NCBI RefSeq assembly: GCF_008520265.1
Contig: NZ_VIQM01000021.1
Location: 1 to 64,000, forward strand
DNA: 64,000 nt
Direction: 5' to 3'
Source of the DNA: Sphingobacterium cavernae
GTDB lineage: Bacteria; Bacteroidota; Bacteroidia; Sphingobacteriales; Sphingobacteriaceae
The translations under genes and the position numbers were made by a program. The notes under the pieces are model-generated. The model saw only the letters and a list, made by a program, of their open reading frames with translations. It searched no databases and was not told the origin of the DNA. Position 1 is the first letter of the stretch; each line of letters starts with the position of its first letter. Shown here piece by piece: positions 8,299 through 16,498 of this stretch.

Positions 8299-11244
8299 AT
8301 GAGTATGATTCATAAAGGCAGTATAATATATTGGAATCCAACCTTTGGTTATGGCTTCATTGAATGTCCTGAGCTTTCAAGTAGTATTTTCTTTCATAAA
8401 AGTAATTGTAATTATGAAAACGTGCAGCTTTTTGACAGAGTATCATTTCAAATTTCAATAGCAAATTCAAAAAAGCACAAAGGAAAAAAGATTGCAGTAG
8501 AAATAAATCTGATTGGAAGAGGCGAATTCAAAGAAAACTACGATTTGCGCATCGGAACTATTCAGAATTGGAATGGCAAATTTGGTTTTATAGACTATCC
8601 CACGGATGGTAAAAAGATATTTCTATTTCACACAAGACTATTAAATTCAAAAAGCATACAAAATGATGATTTAGTTATTTTTAATCCAATTGTATCAAAC
8701 AAAGACACAACACAATTGTTTGCTTTTTTCGCATATCCAATTTCCATTGAAAAGGACGTTGTTTTTTTAAAATCACAGTACGAAAATTACCAAATACCTG
8801 CATTAAAAGATTACATACTGAGTGTTTCTAATCAAAATGAATTAACTCTGACAGAAAGATTTGAACTAGAATTAATAAACCTTGGGTTTATATCAACAAT
8901 TGAAGACTACTTGAAATTAGTAGACCTTTTAAAAAGATATAGCAAAGATTTTTCCTTTACGGTAGACTACAATTTATTGAATAAATATGTTTCAGCAACA
9001 TATTTAATTCAACTATGGGAATCTGATATTATCAAGTCATACGACATAAATACAATTAAAGAGTATTTTATCAGAGTAAATGCCAACACAAAAAGAGCGA
9101 TTATTCCAAAACTTACGGAAACGGATAAAGTTGTAATCATTGAATACTATTTCCTTCACATACAAAACTTAAAAAAACTTGAACGTATAAATAATGATTT
9201 AAAGACATTTTTAGACATCATATACCGAAATAAAGAAACAAGAACCAAAACCTTATATGAAAAGGTAAAACAATATTTGCTTTCAACTTTAACACCTGAT
9301 GAGTTAATTGATTTGTGGTTACACGACTATATTGACGGGTTAAGTGAAAATTTTGTAGTAAATAATTTTAATATAGGTGACAGAAATTCTATAAAACTAC
9401 TTCTACAAAAGAAAGACGAAAACGGAAAACTAAAATATGTAGAATTAATGTCCAAAATTTACGAGCAGTATTTTATTGATATTGCAAAGGGCAATTTAGA
9501 CTTTGAACAAGAATATCCGAACTTAGTTAGGTATTTGAAAATATTTGAGGAAGAGTTTAAAGACCGTTATGTAGAAATAATTAACATTCTTCAAAAAACA
9601 TTAAAGACATATCAGCAATTTGTATTGTGGATTTTAGGAATAAACTTAGAGTTTAATGCGTATTCTTTCGTTCACAAAAACATTGAAGATATAAACCATT
9701 ATTATAGATTAAAGTTTCTTTTACGGTATTCGAATGAAAATCAAAATATTGATATTCAAAATTTAGATTTCGTTCATATTGATTTAAACGGATTGAAAGA
9801 TTTCGCAATCCATTACAAATGGAATGATGTAATTTATCCAACAAAAATAATAGGAAGAGAAGAAATTCATAGTTTCTTGAATGATGTAATTGATTACAAT
9901 TCAAAATTCGAAAAAGATTTAGACCAATTTGATTTGGCTGTTGCTATATACAATTCAATTGAAAAATATAGCGAAGTTCATATACGGTTGTGGTTGAATT
10001 TTCTCTTTCTTGATAAAATGTACTATGACTATGTAGGATATAGTAATTGCTTTAAGAATTTGACAAACGAAGAACGAAAGGAATTTCGTTTAAAGGCTAA
10101 TGAAAGAGAATTTTCAGAAATAATTGAGCAGGAAATTTCGGAAGTAAAGCCTTGTAAAAATTTTGAATTGAATAATGAAACAACAAAGACATACAATGCT
10201 TTTGTTGAAAATATATATTTCAGTAATGGGGCAATTAGATTACGATTAGAAAATGGAAATTATACAGAACAGTTTGCACAAGTATATTCAAGTACAGGAT
10301 TAAACAGAATACCAGCAAGCCATTATTTGAATAAAATATCACTAAAAATAGTTGTAGAAGAAAATTCCAGTAAACACCTCATTATTGAAATAGAGGGTTT
10401 AGATACTTTATTTACCCTAATTCATACAGGCGAAATAGAAAAAGCATTAGGGATAATTGTAGAAGGAAATAAAAGTAACAAGCAGAATTATACTTATGTA
10501 GAAGATTGGCGACTTAGAAAGGAAGTAATAGATTATCTAAATGCCAATCAATATATAAAAATTGGAACAACAATAGTAAATGAGCCTAAAAATATGTACA
10601 GGCGATTAGATGAAGAGTCGGGAATTGATTTATTCGAAAAGACAGAATTATTTACGATAAAAATTGAAGATAAAAATGAGTATGCAATTATTTGGGAGAA
10701 TATTGACTTTTCGGAAGATAGAGCTACATACATTTTTAAATGTCTTCAAAAAAATCACACCATACAAATTAAAAAAATAGCTGATGCTATTTCGTCATTA
10801 GCCCAATTTAGGTCAACTTTGTCAAGTACAAAAGATGAAAAGGAACTGTACATTTTTAAAAACAATTTTGGTTTTATAACTTCCATAAGAAAGCAAAGAG
10901 GAAAAAATAAACCATTTTCAAATTGGTTAGAAAAATTAGAAAATGCACTAATACAGAAAACGCCAGAATTATCTACAATTGAAGATTTGGAAGGGTTAAA
11001 AAATTGGAAACCAAACATACCACATACAGCGAGAATAAAAAAATCATCACAAATAAACTTCAAATCATCTGCCGTAATCAGAGAAAAAGATTTAGCAAAA
11101 ACTGACATATTAACAAGTCAAGAAGAAAATAATAATGATGAAAAAATGAAAGAAACTACCAGCATTCATATTGAAGATAAAATTTCATTATTGAATATTT
11201 TAAAAGAATTCAATCAACATTTTACTGAAAATTTAAAATTCTAA
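8299..11244 (+). CDS. 981-residue protein with two N-terminal cold-shock domains
   Basis: Residues about 4-70 and 79-145 are two cold-shock (OB-fold) domains. The first has 'GYGFIECPELSSSIFFHKS' and the second 'GKFGFIDYPTDGKKIFLFH', each a version of the RNP1/RNP2 single-strand nucleic-acid-binding signature. The remaining 800 or so residues are helix-rich and lysine-rich, with no family I recognise and no visible nuclease or ATPase motif. A coiled-coil gene follows after 5 bp in the same cassette. Binding of RNA or ssDNA is a reasonable inference. A role in phage defence is possible, since integron cassettes often carry such systems, but the sequence does not prove it. Confidence 0.75.
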   Translation: MSMIHKGSIIYWNPTFGYGFIECPELSSSIFFHKSNCNYENVQLFDRVSFQISIANSKKHKGKKIAVEINLIGRGEFKENYDLRIGTIQNWNGKFGFIDYPTDGKKIFLFHTRLLNSKSIQNDDLVIFNPIVSNKDTTQLFAFFAYPISIEKDVVFLKSQYENYQIPALKDYILSVSNQNELTLTERFELELINLGFISTIEDYLKLVDLLKRYSKDFSFTVDYNLLNKYVSATYLIQLWESDIIKSYDINTIKEYFIRVNANTKRAIIPKLTETDKVVIIEYYFLHIQNLKKLERINNDLKTFLDIIYRNKETRTKTLYEKVKQYLLSTLTPDELIDLWLHDYIDGLSENFVVNNFNIGDRNSIKLLLQKKDENGKLKYVELMSKIYEQYFIDIAKGNLDFEQEYPNLVRYLKIFEEEFKDRYVEIINILQKTLKTYQQFVLWILGINLEFNAYSFVHKNIEDINHYYRLKFLLRYSNENQNIDIQNLDFVHIDLNGLKDFAIHYKWNDVIYPTKIIGREEIHSFLNDVIDYNSKFEKDLDQFDLAVAIYNSIEKYSEVHIRLWLNFLFLDKMYYDYVGYSNCFKNLTNEERKEFRLKANEREFSEIIEQEISEVKPCKNFELNNETTKTYNAFVENIYFSNGAIRLRLENGNYTEQFAQVYSSTGLNRIPASHYLNKISLKIVVEENSSKHLIIEIEGLDTLFTLIHTGEIEKALGIIVEGNKSNKQNYTYVEDWRLRKEVIDYLNANQYIKIGTTIVNEPKNMYRRLDEESGIDLFEKTELFTIKIEDKNEYAIIWENIDFSEDRATYIFKCLQKNHTIQIKKIADAISSLAQFRSTLSSTKDEKELYIFKNNFGFITSIRKQRGKNKPFSNWLEKLENALIQKTPELSTIEDLEGLKNWKPNIPHTARIKKSSQINFKSSAVIREKDLAKTDILTSQEENNNDEKMKETTSIHIEDKISLLNILKEFNQHFTENLKF

Positions 11245-11249
11245 TTGCA

Positions 11250-11591
11250 ATGAACGAAGAAATTTCCATAGAACAACAATTGCAGACAGAACTTTCTCGA
11301 CTGAAAAAAGCAATTGAATATATTGAACAAGCTGAAAATAGTATTCAAAAAGTTCAGTTAGTTAATAATGACACTCAATCCAAATGCGAGGAAATTCTCA
11401 AATCAAATGAGGATTTGAAAAGTGCGATATATGTCGCTAAATCTGAGACAAATAAGAAATTTGAACAAATTATAGGTGATTTGGACAAACTTTCTAAAAC
11501 CGTTGCTATGCAAAACAAGACAATTGAACAAAATCAAAAAGAAATTGAGCGACTAAAAAGCTTAAAATGGTATCAAAAACTATTTGGATAA
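11250..11591 (+). CDS. Small coiled-coil protein, partner of the cold-shock-domain protein
   Basis: A 113-residue protein, heptad-like and rich in E, K, Q and I from about residue 8 to 105, ending in 'LKWYQKLFG'. No enzyme motif, signal peptide or membrane segment. It starts 5 bp after the 981-residue gene, so the two are almost certainly co-translated and may form a complex. It closes the largest cassette of the array (8238-11730). Confidence 0.65.
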   Translation: MNEEISIEQQLQTELSRLKKAIEYIEQAENSIQKVQLVNNDTQSKCEEILKSNEDLKSAIYVAKSETNKKFEQIIGDLDKLSKTVAMQNKTIEQNQKEIERLKSLKWYQKLFG

Positions 11592-11602
11592 AAACAATGC
11601 CA

Positions 11603-11730
11603 GCCTGTAACAGGCGTTTGGCTCAATGGCGGGTGACGTGGTTAATTGAACATTCTACCTCGCATCAACTTTTGTGGTGTATTGACAGTTTTGTGCTCCG
11701 AAATCCGCCACTGCGCCAAGCGCCAAAACG
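11603..11730 (+). other. attC type A
   Basis: R'' GCCTGTAAC (11603-11611) is exactly complementary to its cassette start GTTACAGGC at 8237-8245, 3.4 kb upstream. Stem GGCGTTTGGC...GCCAAGCGCC with inner arms ATGGCGG...CCGCCA. The crossover G is at 11730. The sequence is nearly the same as the attC at 4670. Confidence 0.82.
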
Positions 11731-11733
11731 TTG

Positions 11734-11896
11734 TTGTTAGCAATCCGCTGCGCTCCTTGCTAACAATGGCTCGGCGACTTACGTCGCTTGCCGTAAGCCG
11801 CCGCTGCGCGGACTGCTTACAACAAGCGACTTGGCTAAATAGCTCCGCTTTTCTATCTTCGATACAGCTTCGCTACTTCGCCAAATCGCCGAGCCA
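11734..11896 (+). repeat. 163 bp geneless cassette (type B), copy 7
   Basis: A 163 bp type B unit preceded by an extra TTG (11731-11733), as in copy 1. Inner arm AACAATGG and end CCA match. It has private changes CTATCTTC and CCAAATCGCC. It is followed by TTATGTGT, the start of the aminopeptidase cassette. Confidence 0.85.
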
Positions 11897-11957
11897 TTAT
11901 GTGTCAGGCAACTAGCGACCATACAACCACGAAGAAACAGACTAATTTAAACGAAAT

Positions 11958-12722
11958 ATGTCAATAACAAGAGAAGAAGAACTTATCGGAATGAAAAAAG
12001 TAAGTGAGGCAGTTGCTTACACTTTAAAGGAAATGCGGAACTATGCCAAACCCGGTATGACAACAAAACAGTTAGACAACTTTGGTGCAAAAATACTTTC
12101 AGACATTGGTGCAAAATCAGCACCATTTTTAACATACGGTTTTCCAGGTTGGACTTGTATAAGCGTGGACAATGAATTTTGTCACGGTATTCCGTCAGAC
12201 AAAAGAATTCTGAAAGAAGGAGATTTAGTAAACATTGATGTTTCCGCTGAACTTAATGGCTTTTGGTCGGACAACGGTGGCTCATTTGTGCTAGGAGAAG
12301 ATATTAATCAACATCAAAAATTGGTTGACGCATCAAAAGAAATTTTACAAAAAGCCATTAATAACATCAAAGGTGGAGTTAAGATTTCAGAAGTCGGACA
12401 TATTATAGAAACCGAAGCGAAAAGAAGAGGTTTTAAAGTCATTAAAAACCTTGGTGGACACGGTATTGGAAAAAGTTTACACGAACAACCTGAGGAAATA
12501 ATGAACTACAAAAATCGTTTCGACCAAAGACGATTTAGAAAAAATTCTGTTGTTGCCATAGAAACTTTTATTTCGACAATTTCGTCTTTTACGACAGAAC
12601 TTAATGATGGTTGGACAATGGTCGGAAACAAAGGCGGGTTTATGGCACAACACGAACATACGATTGTGGTTACTGACGGAAAACCAATTGTACTGACAGA
12701 AATGAACGAAATTTGGAACTGA
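11958..12722 (+). CDS. map: Type I methionine aminopeptidase (cassette-borne)
   Basis: A 254-residue type I methionine aminopeptidase, which removes the N-terminal Met from new proteins. All five metal ligands are visible: Asp94 (VNIDVS), Asp105 (WSDNGG), His168 (GGHGIG), Glu202 (VAIETF) and Glu233 (QHEHTI), plus the substrate His76 (EFCHGIP). It is full length for the short class without an SH3-like extension. It is the sole gene of its cassette (11897-12859), which implies a spare copy beside the housekeeping gene. Drug-insensitivity, phage-related or toxin-related roles are all speculative. Confidence 0.92.
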   Translation: MSITREEELIGMKKVSEAVAYTLKEMRNYAKPGMTTKQLDNFGAKILSDIGAKSAPFLTYGFPGWTCISVDNEFCHGIPSDKRILKEGDLVNIDVSAELNGFWSDNGGSFVLGEDINQHQKLVDASKEILQKAINNIKGGVKISEVGHIIETEAKRRGFKVIKNLGGHGIGKSLHEQPEEIMNYKNRFDQRRFRKNSVVAIETFISTISSFTTELNDGWTMVGNKGGFMAQHEHTIVVTDGKPIVLTEMNEIWN

Positions 12723-12733
12723 CAAATGCCCGA

Positions 12734-12859
12734 ACACATAACATCGGTTTGGCAATATGGCGGCTGAAGTGCTTCTATGAAACACTTGTGCAAGGTTCAA
12801 GGGCGAAATTCTATTGAACTTTTGTGCTAAAAATCCGCCACATCGCCAAGCCGTAGCCG
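12734..12859 (+). other. attC type A
   Basis: R'' ACACATAAC (12734-12742) pairs with its cassette start TTATGTGT (11897-11904). Stem CGGTTTGGCAATATGGCGG with CCGCCACATCGCCAAGCCG. The crossover G is at 12859. The loop contains repeated GTGCTTCTAT/TTGTGC-like segments. Confidence 0.8.
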
Positions 12860-13022
12860 TTGTTAGCAATCCGCTGCGCTCCTTGCTAACAACCGCTCGG
12901 CGACTTACGTCGCTTGCCGTAAGCCGCCGCTGCGCGGACTGCTTACAACAAGCGACTTGGCTAAATAGCTCCGCTTTTGTATCTTCGATACAGCTTCGCT
13001 ACTTCGCCAAGTCGCCGAGCGG
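12860..13022 (+). repeat. 163 bp geneless cassette (type B), copy 8
   Basis: A 163 bp type B unit, inner arm AACAACCG and end CGG matching. It is the last copy in the array and is followed by TTAGTGGG, the start of the Arr cassette. Confidence 0.85.
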
Positions 13023-13066
13023 TTAGTGGGCATTGTAAAGACCGACCAGTCCGAACAAATTAACTT

Positions 13067-13525
13067 TTGACAATGGAGAATAACGACAATAAATCAATTT
13101 CAACAAGCGGACAAGGAGCAACACCTTTCGCTCAGACATACTTTCACGGAACAAAGGCAGACCTAAAAGTTGGCGACTTAATTGAAGTTGGTTTCAACTC
13201 TAACTACGGACAACAGAAAAATGCCAAATACATCTTCTTGACAGGGACATTAGACGCTGCAATTTGGGGAGCTGAACTTGCATTTGGTGACGGACGAGAT
13301 AGAATTTATTTAGTAGAACCAACAGGAGAAATTGAAAATGACCCGGACTTGACCGACAAGAAATTTCCCGGAAATCCAACACAATCGTACCGTTCAACTA
13401 AGCCATTCAGAGTTGTTGGAGAAGTAACCGTTTGGCAAGGACACCCAGCCGAACAAATAAAGACAATGAAAGAACACCTTAAAAAGCTAAAAGAACAAGG
13501 CATTAATTCACTCAATGACGAATAG
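13067..13525 (+). CDS. arr: Rifampin ADP-ribosyltransferase (Arr)
   Basis: A 152-residue Arr-family enzyme that ADP-ribosylates rifamycins with NAD+, preventing their binding to RNA polymerase. The family core is intact: 'TYFHGTKADLKVGDL' (NAD-site His about residue 27), 'AKYIFLTGTLDAAIWGAEL', 'RIYLVEPTGEIENDPDLTDK' and 'GNPTQSYRST...VVGEV'. It is the first gene of a two-gene cassette (13023-14119). Arr genes are classic integron cargo in other phyla. A close paralogue lies at 20256. Resistance is expected if the gene is expressed but cannot be confirmed here. Confidence 0.93.
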   Translation: MTMENNDNKSISTSGQGATPFAQTYFHGTKADLKVGDLIEVGFNSNYGQQKNAKYIFLTGTLDAAIWGAELAFGDGRDRIYLVEPTGEIENDPDLTDKKFPGNPTQSYRSTKPFRVVGEVTVWQGHPAEQIKTMKEHLKKLKEQGINSLNDE

Positions 13526-13548
13526 AAAAGATTAATAGTATTCTGCAA

Positions 13549-13962
13549 ATGAAAAGTAACAAAGAAATAGTTTCGGACTTTATCAATGCAACAAATGAAA
13601 AAGATTGGGATAAGGTTCTGACTTTAGTTCATAATGACTTCGTAAGACATAGTTCATCTGAACCAAAGGAGATAAAAACAAATATTGAATTAGTTAAATT
13701 TCATCAGGCAGAGTTAGAAACTTTCCCCGATTTACAAGAAACAATAATTTTTGTAATTGAAGAGGGCGACTTGGTTGCTGCCAGAATAAATTTTTCGGGA
13801 ACACAATTAGGACAACTCATAAACTTTCCACCAACTGGTAAAAAACTAACAGCAGACTTCAATTGCTTCTTTCGTGTGACAGAAGGAAAAATTAAAGAAA
13901 GTTGGGTTGAGTATGATAACTTAAATGGACTAATTCAACTTGGACACTACAAGATAAATTGA
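13549..13962 (+). CDS. SnoaL-like ester cyclase family protein
   Basis: A 137-residue SnoaL/NTF2-like protein: 'EIVSDFINATNEKDWDKVL' helix, 'HNDFVRHS', 'ETFPDLQETI', 'INFSGTQLGQ' and 'FFRVTEGKIKESWVEYD' are typical strands of the fold. Members range from polyketide cyclases to binding proteins, so the substrate is open. It is the second gene of the Arr cassette, 23 bp downstream and presumably co-transcribed, which allows a role with a polyketide drug such as rifamycin. That is inference only. Confidence 0.78.
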   Translation: MKSNKEIVSDFINATNEKDWDKVLTLVHNDFVRHSSSEPKEIKTNIELVKFHQAELETFPDLQETIIFVIEEGDLVAARINFSGTQLGQLINFPPTGKKLTADFNCFFRVTEGKIKESWVEYDNLNGLIQLGHYKIN

Positions 13963-13990
13963 AGAGAATAACGAGAAAAAAGAACAACGA

Positions 13991-14119
13991 CCCGCTAACA
14001 GCGGCTTTGCGTAATGGCGGGTGCAGTGCTTCGTATGACAGTTTTGTGGTAGGTTCAAGTGCAGTTCTTCGATTGAACTTTTGTGCTAAAAATCCGCCAC
14101 TACGCAAAGCCGCAAAACG
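13991..14119 (+). other. attC type A
   Basis: R'' CCCGCTAAC (13991-13999) against cassette start GTTAGTGGG (13022-13030), which pairs with one mismatch or wobble. Stem GCGGCTTTGCGTAATGGCGGG with CCGCCACTACGCAAAGCCGC. The crossover G is at 14119, leading straight into another gene cassette. Confidence 0.8.
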
Positions 14120-14166
14120 TTAGCGGTCATTGTAAAGGACACCGACAAGGAAAAGTAAAACGAAAA

Positions 14167-14526
14167 ATGAAGATTGAAACTCACAATATAAACGACATAA
14201 AAATAGCCGAAATAACTTCGGACGAGACAATCATTACCACATCTCAAGATGGGTTGGACTTATTAGGAAACTTATACTATCAAGGCTTTGACAGAATTGT
14301 TCTAAATGAAAAAAATATTACACCAAACTTTTTTGACCTAAAAACCGGAATTGCAGGAGAAATTCTTCAAAAATTCTCGACATATCGAGTTCGCTTGGCT
14401 ATAGTTGGCGACTTCTCTAAATACACAAGCAAAAGTTTAACTGACTTCATATATGAAAGCAACAAAGGCAGACATATCAACTTTATTAATTCAACAACAG
14501 AAGCATTAAAAATACTTTCAGCCTAA
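14167..14526 (+). CDS. DUF4180 family protein
   Basis: A 119-residue protein matching DUF4180: 'DGLDLLGNLYYQGFDRIVL', 'FFDLKTGIAGEILQKFSTY', 'LAIVGDFSKY' and 'FIYESNKGRHINFI'. The fold is STAS-like and the function unknown. I take the ATG at 14167, inside the cassette that starts at 14120; an upstream in-frame ATG at 14083 lies in the attC and is not credible. The stop overlaps the next start (TAATG). Confidence 0.78.
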   Translation: MKIETHNINDIKIAEITSDETIITTSQDGLDLLGNLYYQGFDRIVLNEKNITPNFFDLKTGIAGEILQKFSTYRVRLAIVGDFSKYTSKSLTDFIYESNKGRHINFINSTTEALKILSA

Positions 14527-15182
14527 TGAATTTGAACAGCATAAAGATGACTTCAAATATTCTCGTCCAAATGGTTGAAATACCGAAAGGAAGGATTGAA
14601 TTACGTGATGACAGAACAAAAGAAAAATGGGCTGTAGAAATTGAACCTTTTTTGCTTTACAAGTTTCCTATTACGCAAGACATATATTTTGAAATAACCA
14701 ATGAAAATCCAAGCACTTTTAAAGAAGCAGTAATTTTTTGCAATAAAATCTCTGCTCAATTTAACCTGACACCTTGCTATTTAATCCAAGATAAAAACGA
14801 AGAAATAATCTTTGAAAAAACAGCGAACGGTTTTCGTTTGCCTACAGAAGCAGAATGGGAATATGCTTGTAAAGCAGGCACAACAGGAATAAGATATGGA
14901 GAACTTAATGACATTGCTTGGTACAAAGACAATTCGGAAAATAAAACCCATAACGTTGGACAAAAGACACCAAATGCGTGGGGACTTTATGATATGTTGG
15001 GAAACGTGTGGGAATGGTGTTCTGACCTATACGACACAGAAGTTTATGGTTCTTACCGCATTTTTCGTGGTGGCGGATTTTGTGACATAGAAAGGAGTGT
15101 AATGGCAACGACACGCAGAAGAAGTCACCCATTAAAATTTAAAATTGACGACCTTGGATTTAGAATTGCGAAAAACAAATAA
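14526..15182 (+). CDS. Formylglycine-generating-enzyme-like (SUMF1) protein
   Basis: A 218-residue FGE/SUMF1-fold protein: 'RLPTEAEWEYACKAGTTG', 'NAWGLYDMLGNVWEWCSD' and 'IFRGGGF...GFR' are the family landmarks. Family members oxidise a sulfatase Cys or act as ergothioneine-type oxidases or binding domains. This one is short at the N-terminus, no sulfatase gene is visible in the window, and its activity is uncertain. A second ATG at 14550 is a possible start. It overlaps the DUF4180 gene by one base in the same cassette. Confidence 0.78.
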   Translation: MNLNSIKMTSNILVQMVEIPKGRIELRDDRTKEKWAVEIEPFLLYKFPITQDIYFEITNENPSTFKEAVIFCNKISAQFNLTPCYLIQDKNEEIIFEKTANGFRLPTEAEWEYACKAGTTGIRYGELNDIAWYKDNSENKTHNVGQKTPNAWGLYDMLGNVWEWCSDLYDTEVYGSYRIFRGGGFCDIERSVMATTRRRSHPLKFKIDDLGFRIAKNK

Positions 15183-15195
15183 ACTAGAACAACGA

Positions 15196-15323
15196 CCCGC
15201 TAACAGCGGTTTTGCAAAAAAGCGGGTGAAGTGGTTAATTGAACATTCTACCTCGCATCAACTTTTGTGCTATGTTGAAAGTTTTGAGCTCCGAAATCCG
15301 CTTCTTCGCAAAGCCGCCAACCG
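15196..15323 (+). other. attC type A
   Basis: R'' CCCGCTAAC (15196-15204) against cassette start GTTAGCGGT (14119-14127), one mismatch at the outer base. Stem GCGGTTTTGCAAAAAAGCGGG with CCGCTTCTTCGCAAAGCCGC. The crossover G is at 15323. Confidence 0.78.
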
Positions 15324-15370
15324 TTAGCAGAAATTTTACCGAGACACGACGACATGAAACAATAGAACAA

Positions 15371-16498
15371 ATGACAGAAACAGTAAACATAATTGGAGCA
15401 GGAATTGGTGGACTGACAACTGCCTTGATACTCAAACAAAGAGGACTTAATGTCAACATTTTTGAAAGCTCAGCAGAAATAAAACCTGTTGGAGCAGGAA
15501 TAATTTTAGCAAACAATGCAATGCAAGTATTTCAAAAATTAGGCATTCAAGACAAAATTGAAAACGCAGGGAATAGAATTTCTTTTATGAAAATTACTGA
15601 CGACCAACTTAAACCGCTTTCAGTTGTGAATCTTTCAGAATACGAACAAAAATATAATGTTTCAAATATTGCCATTCACAGGGGAGAATTGCAGAAAATA
15701 TTGGCTAACGAAATTGGTTTTGATAACATAAACCTTTCAAAAAGACTTTCAACAATTGAAAAAAATAGACTTTTTAAATTAACTTTTGAAGATAACTCAA
15801 CGATTGAAAGTAAAATTGTAATTGGTGCAGACGGCATAAAATCAGTTGTTCGAAATCAACTTTTTGAAAAAAGCACATTGCGTAACCCAAATCAAATCTG
15901 TTGGAGGGGAATTTGTGAAATAGATTTGCCACAAAAATATCATAACGAACTGAACGAAGCTTGGGGAAAAGGCAAACGTTTTGGTTTTGTGAAAATTAGC
16001 GATAAAAAAGTATATTGGTATGCTTTGACAAACTCAAAAAATACAAATGCAGACGAAGTAAATTTGACTGAACTTTTTAGCGAATTTCACAGTGACATTT
16101 CACAAATAATTTCAGCAACTTTAAAAGAACAAATAATTATAAGCGATATTTTTGACCTAAAACCAATCGACAAATGGCAAAGCGAAAATGTCTGTTTAAT
16201 TGGTGATGCAGCACACGCCACGACACCAAACTTGGGACAAGGTGCTTGCCAAGCTATAGAAGACGCTTATGTTTTAGGCAAACTTCTTGACAACGGAATA
16301 ACAATCGAAAATACTTTTAAAGAATATGAGAATTTAAGACGAAAGAAAGCCCATACGATTGTAAATACAAGTTGGACGGTTGGTAAAATGGCACATATAG
16401 AAAATAAGTTTGGAATAAGACTACGAAACTTTGCAATGAAAAATATGCCAAAATCAGCCAATAAAAAACAAATGGATATGATTTTTAACTTGAACTAA
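15371..16498 (+). CDS. FAD-dependent monooxygenase
   Basis: A 375-residue class A flavoprotein monooxygenase. It has GAGIGG near residue 9 (FAD ADP-binding), 'VIGADGIKSVVRNQL' (DG motif) and 'CLIGDAAHATTPNLGQGACQ' (GD motif, FAD ribityl contact). The family hydroxylates aromatic or polycyclic compounds and includes rifampin and tetracycline monooxygenases; the substrate cannot be assigned here. I take the ATG at 15371, inside the cassette beginning 15324, rather than an in-frame ATG in the attC. The stop is followed immediately by the next ATG. Confidence 0.88.
   Translation: MTETVNIIGAGIGGLTTALILKQRGLNVNIFESSAEIKPVGAGIILANNAMQVFQKLGIQDKIENAGNRISFMKITDDQLKPLSVVNLSEYEQKYNVSNIAIHRGELQKILANEIGFDNINLSKRLSTIEKNRLFKLTFEDNSTIESKIVIGADGIKSVVRNQLFEKSTLRNPNQICWRGICEIDLPQKYHNELNEAWGKGKRFGFVKISDKKVYWYALTNSKNTNADEVNLTELFSEFHSDISQIISATLKEQIIISDIFDLKPIDKWQSENVCLIGDAAHATTPNLGQGACQAIEDAYVLGKLLDNGITIENTFKEYENLRRKKAHTIVNTSWTVGKMAHIENKFGIRLRNFAMKNMPKSANKKQMDMIFNLN

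Noticed and set aside
354..13022. CRISPR array reading of the recurring unit
   Set aside because: The unit is 163 bp, spacing is irregular (0.1 to 3.5 kb) with whole genes between copies, and no cas gene is present.
354..13022. Type B unit as a MITE or insertion-sequence remnant
   Set aside because: All copies lie exactly at cassette junctions, ends pair as attC ends do, and no target duplication or transposase is seen. Kept as an alternative in the finding, but the cassette reading fits better.
14083..14166. Upstream in-frame start for the DUF4180 gene
   Set aside because: The ATG is within the previous attC and before the cassette start at 14120; the family N-terminus fits 14167.
15239..15370. 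Upstream in-frame extension of the FAD monooxygenase
   Set aside because: It crosses the attC and would put 44 unrelated residues before the FAD-binding N-terminus.
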